A stretch of DNA of 64,000 bases from Aliisedimentitalea scapharcae (lineage in GTDB: Bacteria; Pseudomonadota; Alphaproteobacteria; Rhodobacterales; Rhodobacteraceae). Below, in pieces: positions 18,437-27,229 of this stretch (position 1 is its first letter; each line of letters begins with the position of its first letter). A model generated the notes under the pieces. The model searched no databases. It had not been told where the DNA came from and saw only the letters and a list, made by a program, of their open reading frames with translations. The position numbers were made by a program, and so were the translations under genes. The DNA is taken from positions 190,969 through 254,968 of the forward strand of contig NZ_CP123585.1 in NCBI RefSeq assembly GCF_045277565.1. The letters run 5' to 3'.

Positions 18437-18478
18437 AAAAAAACGGGCGGCAGCCGGTTTGCACCGTGCCACCGCCCG
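18437..18478 (-). terminator. Intrinsic terminator/attenuator after dctP
   Basis: On the minus strand CGGGCGG (18478-18472) pairs with CCGCCCG (18450-18444) and is followed directly by seven T. It lies between dctP and dctQ. Partial termination would give more binding protein than permease, a common arrangement in TRAP operons. Confidence 0.7.
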
Positions 18479-18492
18479 GCCGGGAGGAGGGC

Positions 18493-19497
18493 TTATTTGT
18501 CTGCCAACAAACGGTCGAGGATGTCCTGGCCCACGATCTCGCCAACTTGTGGCCAGACGTTTTCACGCACATGGGCAACCATCGCAGCCTTTTCTTCGGC
18601 GGTTGGGTCCAGAATTTCATAACCGGAGTCCAGCAGCTTGGCGCGGAAGGCATCGTCGTTGTCCAGATTCCACTGGGTGAACTCGGCTGAGGCCTTTTCA
18701 AAAGCTGAAGAAACCACGGCCTGCTGCTCTTCGTTCATTTTGTCCCATGTGCGGTTCGAAGCGTAGTAGGTCGAACCTTCGATGAACGCACCGTAGGGGA
18801 TGAAGTATTTGCCGACATCGGACACGGCGAAAGTGGTGTAGGTCAGCTGTGCGGTGCAGCAGATGGCACCGTCAACCACGCCTGACTGGATTGCCGGGAA
18901 CACTTCTGCCCAGTTCATAGTGGTGGTGTTGAACCCCAGCGATTCAGTGGTCGCCTTGGCAACATTCGAGGACCACACGCGGATATTCATATCCTTGGTT
19001 CCGGTGCCCGCCCAATCGGTGGGCTTCTTGTCAGCTACGATGCCGATGAAACCTTCGGCGTTGTTGGCCAGCAGGTGGATGCCGATATTATCCAGACGCT
19101 CACGGAAAATCTGGTTATAGGCGCTCTCGCGGTTCATGTAGATGCGTTCGACGTCGGCGTTGTCCGACACCAGGAATGGCAGCGAGTTGATCTCAAACGC
19201 CGGATCTTTGTGGGCGTAGACAAAACCATAGACCAGATCAACGTTGCCCCGGATTGCGTCTTCCAGAAGCTCCTCGCCGGAACCAAGCTGGTTGGCGGGA
19301 AACAGCGAGATTTTCAGGCCGACATCCGCGGCTTCAATCTCGGCTTTGATCTGTTCCATCATTTTTGAACCTTGATGTTCAACCGGAAAGGTACCGGCGA
19401 ATTTCAGGCGCAGATCAGCGGCCATTGCAGGCAACGCAGACACGGCTGCGACTGTGCCTGCAAGCAGGGCGCTCATGACGGATTTCTTGAATGTCAT
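18493..19497 (-). CDS. dctP: TRAP transporter substrate-binding protein (DctP family)
   Basis: A 334-residue periplasmic solute-binding protein. It has an N-terminal signal peptide (residues 1-26, ending ALPAMAA). The DctP-fold residues include FPANQLGSGEELLEDAIRG near 80 and the segment around W177-F182, which holds the usual carboxylate-binding region. ATG 19497 has AGAGGAAC upstream. First gene of dctPQM-soxBDAG; divergent from the GlxA-type regulator at 19675, which likely controls it. Substrate not determined; a betaine- or sarcosine-like compound is suggested only by the sox genes. Confidence 0.9.
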   Translation of the reverse strand: MTFKKSVMSALLAGTVAAVSALPAMAADLRLKFAGTFPVEHQGSKMMEQIKAEIEAADVGLKISLFPANQLGSGEELLEDAIRGNVDLVYGFVYAHKDPAFEINSLPFLVSDNADVERIYMNRESAYNQIFRERLDNIGIHLLANNAEGFIGIVADKKPTDWAGTGTKDMNIRVWSSNVAKATTESLGFNTTTMNWAEVFPAIQSGVVDGAICCTAQLTYTTFAVSDVGKYFIPYGAFIEGSTYYASNRTWDKMNEEQQAVVSSAFEKASAEFTQWNLDNDDAFRAKLLDSGYEILDPTAEEKAAMVAHVRENVWPQVGEIVGQDILDRLLADK

Positions 19498-19674
19498 CTT
19501 AGAAGTTCCTCTGTTTCGTGCCCGGCTGTTTTGCAGCAGCGCGGGCCTCCTCCCATCCGGCGAACCTGCTGATTCACCGTTGGCATAGACTTCCAAAGTG
19601 CTCCCACTTTGTATTGAACATCAGGACGCATTCGTTGTATGAATCGGACAAGGGAAAACCTAATTTGGTCTTAG

Positions 19675-20685
19675 ATGTTCAGCAACACCGCCTATCCAAG
19701 CGAACCTGACCTGAGGATTGGCCTGGTTCCACTGAATCAATTCACCATGATGCCCCTGACATGCGTTGTTGAATGTTTGCGTCATGCTGCCGATAAAATG
19801 GACTTTAGTCGTCAAATTTATTGTCAGTGGAGCCTGTTGTCCAAAGACAAGACCCCAGTCCGGGCCAGTTGTGGCTTTGAAATCCTGCCCACTGAAATTT
19901 TTAACCCTCAGGCCAAATTTGATTATCTCTTGGTGTTTGCTGGCTTGATGCCCGCCGCTTTGATGGCACCCCCCGAAACCCGGGACTACCTGCAGCGGAT
20001 GCATGCGCAAGGCACCCCGCTGGTCGGAATTGATACCGGCGTAATGCTGTTGGCCCAGCTTGGTTTGCTGGATGCGCGGGAGTGCGCCATGCATTTTCAT
20101 CACAAGACCGACCTGGAGGAAAATTTTCCTGCGGTTCGCCCCGTGCTGGACCAGCCGTTCATCGACCTCGGGGATGTTATCACTTGCCCCGGCGGCGCGC
20201 GCGCTCTTGATCTGATCCTGCATCTGATTGGCAAACATTGCGGCAAGGCGCGGGCGCAAAAAGCGATACGGCAGCTGATGATCGACCCCAAACATATCTC
20301 CAACACCTCTGCCCATATGCCCTATGCCAATCTCACCGACTGCGGTGACTGGCGGGTCGAGAAGGCGGTCGCGCTGATGGAAGGGCATGTCTCCACGCCG
20401 CTACAGGTCTCGGAGCTGGCCGGGCTGATGGGGATCAGCACCCGCAACCTGACCCGGGCCTTTCACGAGCAGGCGGGCGAAAGCCCCGCCGTCGTGTTCC
20501 GCAACATACGACTGGCCAGCAGTCACTGGTTACTCTTGAACACCAACCGTTCAATCGCGCAGATTGCCTATGAATGCGGCTTTGCCGACTCCGCCCATTT
20601 CAACCGCTGGTTCCACAAAACTTATAGCCTGCCGCCCAACGAATTCCGCCAAAGCCGCAAACGGCTCGGTCAGATCGACAGCTGA
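19675..20685 (+). CDS. GlxA-family AraC-type transcriptional regulator
   Basis: A 336-residue GlxA-type regulator with a DJ-1/PfpI-like N-terminal domain (residues 14-190) and a C-terminal AraC helix-turn-helix (LMGISTRNLTRAF and YECGFADSAHFNRWFHK). It resembles GbdR-type regulators of glycine betaine catabolism in architecture. It is divergent from the dctPQM-soxBDAG operon and is the best candidate for its activator. It is a second GlxA-type protein in this 10 kb, with the one at 10138-11109. Confidence 0.87.
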   Translation: MFSNTAYPSEPDLRIGLVPLNQFTMMPLTCVVECLRHAADKMDFSRQIYCQWSLLSKDKTPVRASCGFEILPTEIFNPQAKFDYLLVFAGLMPAALMAPPETRDYLQRMHAQGTPLVGIDTGVMLLAQLGLLDARECAMHFHHKTDLEENFPAVRPVLDQPFIDLGDVITCPGGARALDLILHLIGKHCGKARAQKAIRQLMIDPKHISNTSAHMPYANLTDCGDWRVEKAVALMEGHVSTPLQVSELAGLMGISTRNLTRAFHEQAGESPAVVFRNIRLASSHWLLLNTNRSIAQIAYECGFADSAHFNRWFHKTYSLPPNEFRQSRKRLGQIDS

Positions 20686-20714
20686 CTCTCCGCAGAAAAA
20701 GAAAAGAGACAGAC

Positions 20715-21605
20715 ATGCGCCGCCGCCTGCCCCCGCTTTACTCCCTGCGTGCCTTTGAGGCCGCCGCCCGCCATTCCAGTTTTTCCAAGGCTTCAAATGA
20801 GCTCAACCTGACCGCAGCGGCTATCGCCCATCAAGTCAAGAAACTGGAGATGGAACTGGGTGTGGAGTTGTTCCAGCGTCGCCCGCGCGGAGTCGAGCTG
20901 AATGAGGCGGGCAAAGAATACCTGCGGATTGTGGAGCGCTTGCTAGATGATTTGACCAGGGAAACCCAACTGTTCAAGGCGCAACACCGCGCCCAGCCAA
21001 TCCGCATCGCCGCGTTGCATGTTGTAAGCGAACGACTGGTAAGACCGTTGGTACAGGCGTTCTTTTCTGATCATCCAGACGTGCGGGCAGAGCTGATTGC
21101 TGACATGGTCGAACCTGACTTTCGCTCTGGCAACCTGGATGTGGTCGTCTGGCATGGCGAGATTCCACCGCCGCAATATCCGTCGATCCGTATCATGTCG
21201 GAAACCCTGACGCCGGTTTGCGCACCGCAGCTTTTAGAGGGTTTTCCAGCGGGAATGACGATGGATGATGTGCAAAAGATCCCGGCTCTTTACGATCTCT
21301 ATTGGGATGACGACTGGACAACATGGCTCGAGGCCGCGGGTGGTCGCGACTTGCAGAATAGCCTTGGATTCAGCCTGTATTCCGCGATGATCCAGACGGT
21401 GCGGGAAGGCGGTGGTATCGCCATCGGACACACCGGTTTGCTGGAAAAAGAGCTGAAGAGCGGTCAATTGGTGAAACCCTTCGATTTGGAGATACCCAGC
21501 CGAAAAAGCTATTTCGCATTGACGACAAACGAGATTCTTCGGAAGCCGGGCGTCGCGGCATTTTGGGAATGGCTCGCAGAGGCAACACAAGCAATGGACA
21601 AGTAA
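20715..21605 (+). CDS. LysR-family regulator, GcvA-like
   Basis: A 296-residue LysR-type regulator. Its N-terminal helix-turn-helix (LYSLRAFEAAARHSSFSKA, residues 8-26, then AIAHQVKKLE) and effector domain resemble GcvA-like proteins, similar in type to the one at 6369-7277. It lies 29 bases after the GlxA-type gene and may be co-transcribed. A 77-base gap separates it from the convergent deacylase operon. Target not known: either the sarcosine genes or the deacylase/decarboxylase operon. Confidence 0.85.
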   Translation: MRRRLPPLYSLRAFEAAARHSSFSKASNELNLTAAAIAHQVKKLEMELGVELFQRRPRGVELNEAGKEYLRIVERLLDDLTRETQLFKAQHRAQPIRIAALHVVSERLVRPLVQAFFSDHPDVRAELIADMVEPDFRSGNLDVVVWHGEIPPPQYPSIRIMSETLTPVCAPQLLEGFPAGMTMDDVQKIPALYDLYWDDDWTTWLEAAGGRDLQNSLGFSLYSAMIQTVREGGGIAIGHTGLLEKELKSGQLVKPFDLEIPSRKSYFALTTNEILRKPGVAAFWEWLAEATQAMDK

Positions 21606-21682
21606 CAAGTCATCTGCCCCCCTGCGTCGCAGGTCATGGTTCGGCCCTCCCTAAGGGAAGGCGCGACTCTTTTTGTGCGATT

Positions 21683-22873
21683 TCAGCCCAAGCCGTTCAT
21701 CTTCAGCACTGTGCCCAGATAGATGCTGCTGGCCTGAAGCAGCTGGTGCACTTGGATGTACTCGTCGGTGCTGTGTGCCTGTGCCAGATCACCGGGGCCG
21801 CAAATCACGCAAGGAAAACCCAAGTTGGGCGCATCAGTCCCGCCTGGAAAAGCAGTGAACTCCGGCTCCCGCCCCAACACCTCACGGGCCGCTTCTGTCA
21901 GCGAGGCCACTATGGCAGAGTCCCGAGGCACGTTGAGTGCGGGTGCCAAGAGGGTCGGACCCGAGACTTCGGCTTTCAGGTCCGGTAGTGTTTTCTTCAG
22001 CTCCCGCAGACGGCGGCGATAGTCTTCCAGGATGTCCTCCGGCTCTTCGCCCGGTAAAAACCGACGGTCTACCTCCATTTCGCAATACTCCGGGATGCCT
22101 GAAACAAACGCGCCGCCACGGATCACATTCATCGAAAACCGGCCTGTACCGCACAGCGGGTGCGGCGCGGGGTTTTGCTGCAGTTCAGCGTTCAAACCTG
22201 ACAGATGCCCGATCACTTTCCCCATATGCTCAACCGCGTTGACACCATTTTCGGGGCCGGACGAATGCGTGGCCACTCCATAGGTGCGGATCATCGCACC
22301 CAGTTGGCCCTTGTGCGACGGGCAGATCGCCAGCTTTGAAGGCTCGCCAATGATGCCAAAGTCGGCGTGGGGGCCACTACGGCCCATCTCTGCCGAACCC
22401 GTCAGCAAATGCTCCTCGTCCGAAATACCGGCAATGATCAGATCACCCGGCAGTTCGGTTCCGCTGGCCTGCAGCATCCGGATCACCTCCAGATAGCAGG
22501 CAAAGGCCCCCTTCATGTCGCAGGACCCGCGCCCTGTCACTTTGCCGTCCACCAGCCGCGCCTCAAAGGCATCGCCATACCCTTCGACGCCAACGGTATC
22601 CATATGCGCGGCCAGCATGATGGTTGGGCCGCCACCGGTTCCTTTCAGCCGCCCCCAGATATTGGGGCGTCCCGGCGCAACTTCGCGCCATCCGGTCTCC
22701 AGTCCTAGCACGTGTAAACGGGCCAACAGATCTTCGGCCAACTCCTGCTCGCGGCAACCCGCAGAGGGTGTGTCGTCAAACGGATTTACGCTTTGGATTC
22801 GGATCAGCTCAATCAACGTATTCGTCAGCCGCGTTACATCGGGGGTCACATTCATCATCAGATCTTTCGTCAC
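21683..22873 (-). CDS. M20-family deacylase (ArgE/DapE-type)
   Basis: A 396-residue zinc-dependent amidohydrolase of the ArgE/DapE group. Zinc ligands and catalytic residues are in AAHMDTV (His), GRGSCDMKG (Asp), SDEEHLLTG (Glu-Glu) and the C-terminal QAHSTDEYI (His). The family removes acyl groups from N-acyl amino acids. The start is taken as GTG 22873, which overlaps the upstream stop; ATG 22858 is also possible. It ends an operon of PLP decarboxylase, AA_synth protein and this gene. Substrate unknown; despite likely automatic labels, nothing ties it to arginine synthesis. Confidence 0.85.
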   Translation of the reverse strand: MTKDLMMNVTPDVTRLTNTLIELIRIQSVNPFDDTPSAGCREQELAEDLLARLHVLGLETGWREVAPGRPNIWGRLKGTGGGPTIMLAAHMDTVGVEGYGDAFEARLVDGKVTGRGSCDMKGAFACYLEVIRMLQASGTELPGDLIIAGISDEEHLLTGSAEMGRSGPHADFGIIGEPSKLAICPSHKGQLGAMIRTYGVATHSSGPENGVNAVEHMGKVIGHLSGLNAELQQNPAPHPLCGTGRFSMNVIRGGAFVSGIPEYCEMEVDRRFLPGEEPEDILEDYRRRLRELKKTLPDLKAEVSGPTLLAPALNVPRDSAIVASLTEAAREVLGREPEFTAFPGGTDAPNLGFPCVICGPGDLAQAHSTDEYIQVHQLLQASSIYLGTVLKMNGLG

Positions 22874-23415
22874 ACCGCCGCCCGGGCCTTGCCCACCCGA
22901 GCATTCAGGCGGCCACCGTCGGCCAACGCCAGCACCATCATGATCTCGTCAGGGCGTGGGCTGTCCGCCACGCTGACCGTCATTGCGTCAAAGTGATCAA
23001 ACGACCAGAGGTCATCCTTGTGCCCCAGCGGAACGTCCAACGCAGTGCCCGCAACAGCCAGCTTCGCCGCTGATGGAATTAAAGCTTTGCCGCCGCCAAT
23101 AGGTGCCCGCATCACCTTGCCCAGCTTGGGGTGCAACAGCGCATGGCCGTGTTCGATGTCGCCGTTGACACCAACAATGGCCGCCTTGCCATAAGACACC
23201 GCCACGCCCGGCAGATACGGCAGCGCAGCCTGCATCAGCTGTTCCCCCAGGGTTTCGCCTATATCGAACAGCGGGTTCAGATCGGCTTCAAACCGCCCGG
23301 CAAAGGGGTTTGCGATAATTCCGCAAGCGGCGACGCGGGTGACCAGAGCAGGAGAGGCCTGTCCGGCCTCTTCAAACACGGTTTCGCAGTAGACCGCAAT
23401 CTTGCGCAGTTTCAT
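22870..23415 (-). CDS. Amino acid synthesis family protein (AA_synth, DUF1185)
   Basis: A 181-residue soluble protein of the AA_synth family (formerly DUF1185). Its conserved features are an N-terminal KLRKIAVYCETVFEEAGQ segment, a central YGKAAIVGVNGDIEHGHA and MRAPIGGGKALIPSAAK near 105. The family has no firm biochemical function but is often found beside amidohydrolase and transport genes. ATG 23415 gives the conserved start. It sits between a group II decarboxylase and an M20 deacylase in the same operon, so a role in conversion of an N-acyl or amino compound is inferred. Confidence 0.8.
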   Translation of the reverse strand: MKLRKIAVYCETVFEEAGQASPALVTRVAACGIIANPFAGRFEADLNPLFDIGETLGEQLMQAALPYLPGVAVSYGKAAIVGVNGDIEHGHALLHPKLGKVMRAPIGGGKALIPSAAKLAVAGTALDVPLGHKDDLWSFDHFDAMTVSVADSPRPDEIMMVLALADGGRLNARVGKARAAV

Positions 23416-23484
23416 GGTATTCTCCTTTCGTAAAATACCTGCGGGGGTGGTCAAGAAACAGCCCGCCCCCGCAGGCTTATGGCA

Positions 23485-24762
23485 TCAATATATGCCATAA
23501 ACCTCTTCGTCGCCCCGCGCCTTCAGGCTGCCTTGCTTGACCGCATCGACCACTTCGCGCAGATCCGCCAGAAAGGTGTCGGCAATCTGGTAATGGTGGC
23601 AACTGAGCATCAGCAGGATCGCGTCCGGCTTGCTGCCAATGTTGATCGCCCAGCCTTTGGCCATCAGACCATCAGCCACCGCCAGAATGTTCAGGTCTTC
23701 TGCCTTGAAGGCGAAATGCGGCCCCTGTGGCGTGCCTAGGATCTCCAGACCTTCGATGGCTTCAATGCCCTTGCAGAAAGCTTTGCGGCCTTTGATGATA
23801 TCCGCAGTGACCCGATGGAAGCCGTCGCGACCAAGGAAGTTGAACACAGCCCAAGTCGACGCAATTGGTCCAGAGTTGCGCGAACCAGCGGTATTTTTGG
23901 AGTAGTAGTCGCCCGCATTCCAGTTGTTGGCAGCAAAGCCTTGCCATTTCACCAGCGCCTCATCCCGCAACACCAGGATAGAGCAGCCGCGATAGCCATA
24001 CCCATATTTGTGGAAATCTGCCGACATCGAGGTCACGCCCGGCACCTGGAAATCGAAATCCGGCACGTCTTCCCCCAGTTCCCTGGCAAAGGGCAACATA
24101 AAACCACCGATACAGGCATCGACATGCATCCACAGATCATGTTTCTGGGCCAGCCCGGCAATCTCGGCGATCGGGTCGACCACGCCCAGCGGGAACGGGG
24201 GGCAGGAGCCCACCAGCATGATGTTATTTTCGTTGATCGCCGCTTCCATCCCGGCCACATCGGCGCGATAGTCCGGGCTCTCTTGCATCTGGATCACGCC
24301 GATGCCCAGGAAATGCGACAGTTTGTTGAACACCGCATAGGCCGATTGCGGCACGATGATATTCGGGCTGATGATCCCCTTCTGATCCCGTGCCCGGTCG
24401 CGCGCGGTTTTCAGCGCCAAAACAATACTTTCGGAGCCGCCTGTGGTAATCGTGGCAGCGGCGTTTTCTGGCGCATTGAACAGGTCTTTTACCATGGCAA
24501 TGACATCGGTTTCATATTTGCGGACCGACGGGTGTAATCCGGTCTGATGCACCACGTTGTCACCGATGTGTTTGACAAAAGCTTCCTTTGCAACCTCGGC
24601 GACTTCTGGGCCGCCATAGTACGAGGCGGTTAGATTGTTCAGCGAAAACCAGTCCCAATCTCCTGCGCGGGCGGCGTCCATTTCGTCCAGGATTTCAACC
24701 CGGCGCTTTCCGGTTTCAGGAAAGCACAAAGTGTTCTGATTTGTAGTCACTGCAGGCCTCAT
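23485..24762 (-). CDS. Group II PLP-dependent decarboxylase family protein
   Basis: A 425-residue PLP enzyme of the group II decarboxylase fold, close in type to sphingosine-1-phosphate-lyase and MfnA-like amino acid decarboxylases. The PLP Lys is in SADFHKYGYGYRG near residue 250 and the Asp of HVDACIGGF near 215 contacts the pyridine ring. TTGGSESI near 105 binds the phosphate. It likely decarboxylates an amino acid or cleaves an amino-alcohol phosphate; the substrate is not clear. It is first in the operon with AA_synth and M20 genes, 69 bases upstream of AA_synth. Confidence 0.85.
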   Translation of the reverse strand: MRPAVTTNQNTLCFPETGKRRVEILDEMDAARAGDWDWFSLNNLTASYYGGPEVAEVAKEAFVKHIGDNVVHQTGLHPSVRKYETDVIAMVKDLFNAPENAAATITTGGSESIVLALKTARDRARDQKGIISPNIIVPQSAYAVFNKLSHFLGIGVIQMQESPDYRADVAGMEAAINENNIMLVGSCPPFPLGVVDPIAEIAGLAQKHDLWMHVDACIGGFMLPFARELGEDVPDFDFQVPGVTSMSADFHKYGYGYRGCSILVLRDEALVKWQGFAANNWNAGDYYSKNTAGSRNSGPIASTWAVFNFLGRDGFHRVTADIIKGRKAFCKGIEAIEGLEILGTPQGPHFAFKAEDLNILAVADGLMAKGWAINIGSKPDAILLMLSCHHYQIADTFLADLREVVDAVKQGSLKARGDEEVYGIY

Positions 24763-25285
24763 TCAGGCAATTTCGTTGCCTGCAAACGTGCAGTAGGCGC
24801 GCTTCTTGCACAAATCGAAAGAACTTTAGCTAGGGCAAGGCAAATTTGGTCAAGACTTGCGTTCATTAGGAACAGGATCTGGGGTGTTGTCACGTTAACC
24901 CCCAGTCCTCGAGGAAATCTCGATGCTTGAATTTCGAGCTGCTCGGGTGGCGGCAAGCCAAGCATCGAATACCGCGAGACGGCAGAAGCGGATTGGCAAA
25001 GTCGAGCGACGACGTGCCGGGCTACCACGGGCGCAGGCGTAATCATTATTGTCACGCAGGGCCCGCAGGGATTTGCCAAAGGGGAACCGTGCGATGTCTA
25101 GGGCAAACACCATGTAGTAATCGCCGAACTAGTAGTCGCGGATGAACTTGTACTCTCCCAACCGCAGATAGGGCGGGCGCACCATACCCTTGGCGCATCC
25201 GGTGATGTGGGACTGGCCAAGCACTTACTGACTGAAGGCAAAGGTGACGAGCACCTCATAGATGCCTTGCACGGAACAACACCAC
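24763..25285 (-). pseudogene. Decayed LivM-like branched-chain ABC permease remnant
   Basis: About 520 bases without an intact gene. On the minus strand from about 25230 to 24990 one frame reads LGQSHITGCAKGM, then a stop after FIRDY, then FGDYYMVFALDIARFPFGKSLRALRDN. This matches the LivM family of ABC permeases. The end corresponds to the conserved SxFGRALRAIRDNE loop. The stop and lack of surrounding membrane segments show that the gene is dead. The rest of the stretch shows nothing. Confidence 0.5.
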
Positions 25286-26248
25286 TTATTCCCGGCCATA
25301 TGTGCGCTGCTGAATGTCAATCGCGCTGATTTCGGCATGGCAGGCGGTGAGAAACGTCGCTTCGGCGTCGGAGCGGCGGCGCGCCGGGTTGGTGACCAGA
25401 TTGATCGATACCATCGGCAGGTTGTCATAGGGCGGCAACTGGCGGATGTGGCCGGCGGCGACATCCTGTTTGGCAACGTGAACGGGCAGGGCACCAATGC
25501 CTACGTTGGACATGATCATCCGGCGGATTTCATGGAGGCTGGACGACATGCCACGCCAGCTGTTGGCCAGGCCAAGACGGGCCCGCAATCGGGCGATGGC
25601 CTCAAGCGGGCCGCCCTCGGCTTCGGTCTGAAAGGCGACAAAAGGTTCGCCCTCCAAATCCTTTGGCTCGATCCCATCGGCATCGAACAGCGGGTGGCGC
25701 GCACCGCAGTAGAGGCCAAAGTATTCGTGATACAGCACCATCGTGTCCAGATTCTGGGGCGGATTCGTCAGCAGGCAAATGCCCAGACTGGCGCGATTCT
25801 GCGAGATCATGGTCTCGACGTCATCGCTTTCATGTACTGAAAAGGAATACGTCACATGGGGATGTGCGGTCGAAAACCGATCGAGAAAGTCATCAAAGTG
25901 CTCTGAGACAACCGAGCTGGTTGTCACGATGGAAATATGTCCGCGCAGCTCGGCGTTTTCTGTGTTGAGCAGTGATGGCAATTGTGAAATCGAGCCAAAG
26001 ATCTTGGCGCATTCGGTATACAGCGACTGCCCCGGGCGGGTGATGGAAAATTCATTTGGTTTTCGGATGATAAGCCTTTGACCGGTGGTCTGTTCCAGAC
26101 GTTTCAGCGCCGCAGAGACAGTAGGCTGTTTCAACCCCAGAAAATCCGCAGCCTTGGAAATGCCGCGCTGTTCAACCACCACCATAAAGGTGCGCAACAG
26201 GTTCCAGTCCAGGTTCCAGGGAAAGCGTTGTTGTTCCGGTAAACTCAT
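25286..26248 (-). CDS. LysR-family transcriptional regulator
   Basis: A 320-residue LysR-type regulator. The helix-turn-helix (LLRTFMVVVEQRGISKAADFL at residues 18-38 and VSAALKRLEQTTG) and effector domain are complete. It is divergent from the ABC transporter operon that begins at 26388 and is its probable regulator. The gap is 139 bases. Effector not known; by analogy a co-inducer from the catabolic pathway. Confidence 0.88.
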   Translation of the reverse strand: MSLPEQQRFPWNLDWNLLRTFMVVVEQRGISKAADFLGLKQPTVSAALKRLEQTTGQRLIIRKPNEFSITRPGQSLYTECAKIFGSISQLPSLLNTENAELRGHISIVTTSSVVSEHFDDFLDRFSTAHPHVTYSFSVHESDDVETMISQNRASLGICLLTNPPQNLDTMVLYHEYFGLYCGARHPLFDADGIEPKDLEGEPFVAFQTEAEGGPLEAIARLRARLGLANSWRGMSSSLHEIRRMIMSNVGIGALPVHVAKQDVAAGHIRQLPPYDNLPMVSINLVTNPARRRSDAEATFLTACHAEISAIDIQQRTYGRE

Positions 26249-26259
26249 AGATCACATCT

Positions 26260-26279
26260 ATATTGATAATGGGTAATAT
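26260..26279. promoter_or_regulatory. Possible LysR-type binding site
   Basis: ATATT (26260-26264) and AATAT (26275-26279) form an inverted pair around ten bases. It lies 108 bases before the binding-protein gene and 11 bases from the lysR start. LysR boxes are commonly T-N11-A pairs with AT-rich dyads like this. It is a suggestion from position and dyad only. Confidence 0.35.
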
Positions 26280-26387
26280 TTATTTGCACGATATAAGATC
26301 GTCATGCAAGGCTCATGTCGAGCGGGGCTAACCGCATATTCTGCAAGGGCGTTGATCCCCTGCAAAAATCAACAGGAGAGAGACAAG

Positions 26388-27164
26388 ATGACTGTTCGCC
26401 GTACCATCCTGAAATCTGCATTCGCCGCAGTCGGCATGGCGGTTCTGGGGCTGAACGCTGCCGTTGCCGAAGAGCTGGATAGCCTGAAGGAAACGGGTGT
26501 GATCCGGATCGCAATGTCGGGGGCCTACCCGCCGTTCAACTTTGTGAACGATGAAAACCAGGTTGTCGGGTTCGACCCGGCTGTCGGTGCCGAAATAGCC
26601 AAACGAATGGGGATGGAAGCCGAAGTGGTCACCACCGCCTGGGACGGGATCATTGGCGGTCTGCTGGCCAATAAATACGACGCCATCGTCGGGTCGATGA
26701 CCATCACTGCCGAACGTGATGAGGTCGTTGATTTTGTTGGCCCCTATTACTCCGACAAACGCGCGATCTTTACCAAACCCGGCTCGGGCATCGCCAGCCT
26801 GGATGATCTGGCGGGCAAGAAGGTCGGGCTGACTCTGGGTGAAACCCACGAAGACTGGGCCCGCGAAAAGGGCTATGACGTCAACACCTACAAGGGCCTG
26901 CCCGAGCTGCTGCTGGAGCTGGAAAACGGTCGGGTCGACGCCATCGTGAACGATTCGATTGCCGCCATTCTGGCGATGTCGTCCAAGGGACAGGAATTCG
27001 AGATGTTTGCCGACCCCACCACCGAACCCTTTGGCGCAGGTATCGCCATCCGCCAGGGCAACCCGGCGCTGGCCGCCGAGATGCAAAAGGCACTGGATTC
27101 CATGATGGAAGACGGCACTTATCTGGCGCTGGCCAAGAAATGGATCGGCGCGGACATCCGCTAA
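26388..27164 (+). CDS. Amino acid ABC transporter substrate-binding protein
   Basis: A 258-residue periplasmic polar-amino-acid-binding protein (family 3). It has a signal peptide (1-26) and the mature start EELDSLKETGVIRIAMSGAYPPFN. The hinge region DAIVGSMTITAERDEVVDFVGPYY near residues 100-123 carries the conserved amino-acid-binding Arg and Asp. ATG 26388 has GGAGAGAG upstream. It leads the transporter-catabolism operon. Family 3 proteins bind alpha-amino acids; a basic beta-amino acid or N-acetyl derivative is inferred here from the downstream enzymes. Confidence 0.9.
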   Translation: MTVRRTILKSAFAAVGMAVLGLNAAVAEELDSLKETGVIRIAMSGAYPPFNFVNDENQVVGFDPAVGAEIAKRMGMEAEVVTTAWDGIIGGLLANKYDAIVGSMTITAERDEVVDFVGPYYSDKRAIFTKPGSGIASLDDLAGKKVGLTLGETHEDWAREKGYDVNTYKGLPELLLELENGRVDAIVNDSIAAILAMSSKGQEFEMFADPTTEPFGAGIAIRQGNPALAAEMQKALDSMMEDGTYLALAKKWIGADIR

Positions 27165-27171
27165 AGCTGAC

Positions 27172-27201
27172 CTCTCCCGCCGCCCTCGGGTGACGGGAGA
27201 G
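27172..27201 (+). terminator. Stem-loop between binding protein and permease genes
   Basis: CTCTCCCG (27172-27179) pairs perfectly with CGGGAGAG (27194-27201), eight bases past the binding-protein stop. No T-run follows. It is likely an mRNA-stabilising or partial termination element that raises the binding protein relative to the permeases. Confidence 0.5.
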
Positions 27202-27229
27202 CCACCTGTCACGTCACAGAGGGGACGAC

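Noticed and set aside
21683..22873. Acetylornithine deacetylase of arginine biosynthesis
   Set aside because: Family match is only at ArgE/DapE level, and the operon partners have nothing to do with arginine.
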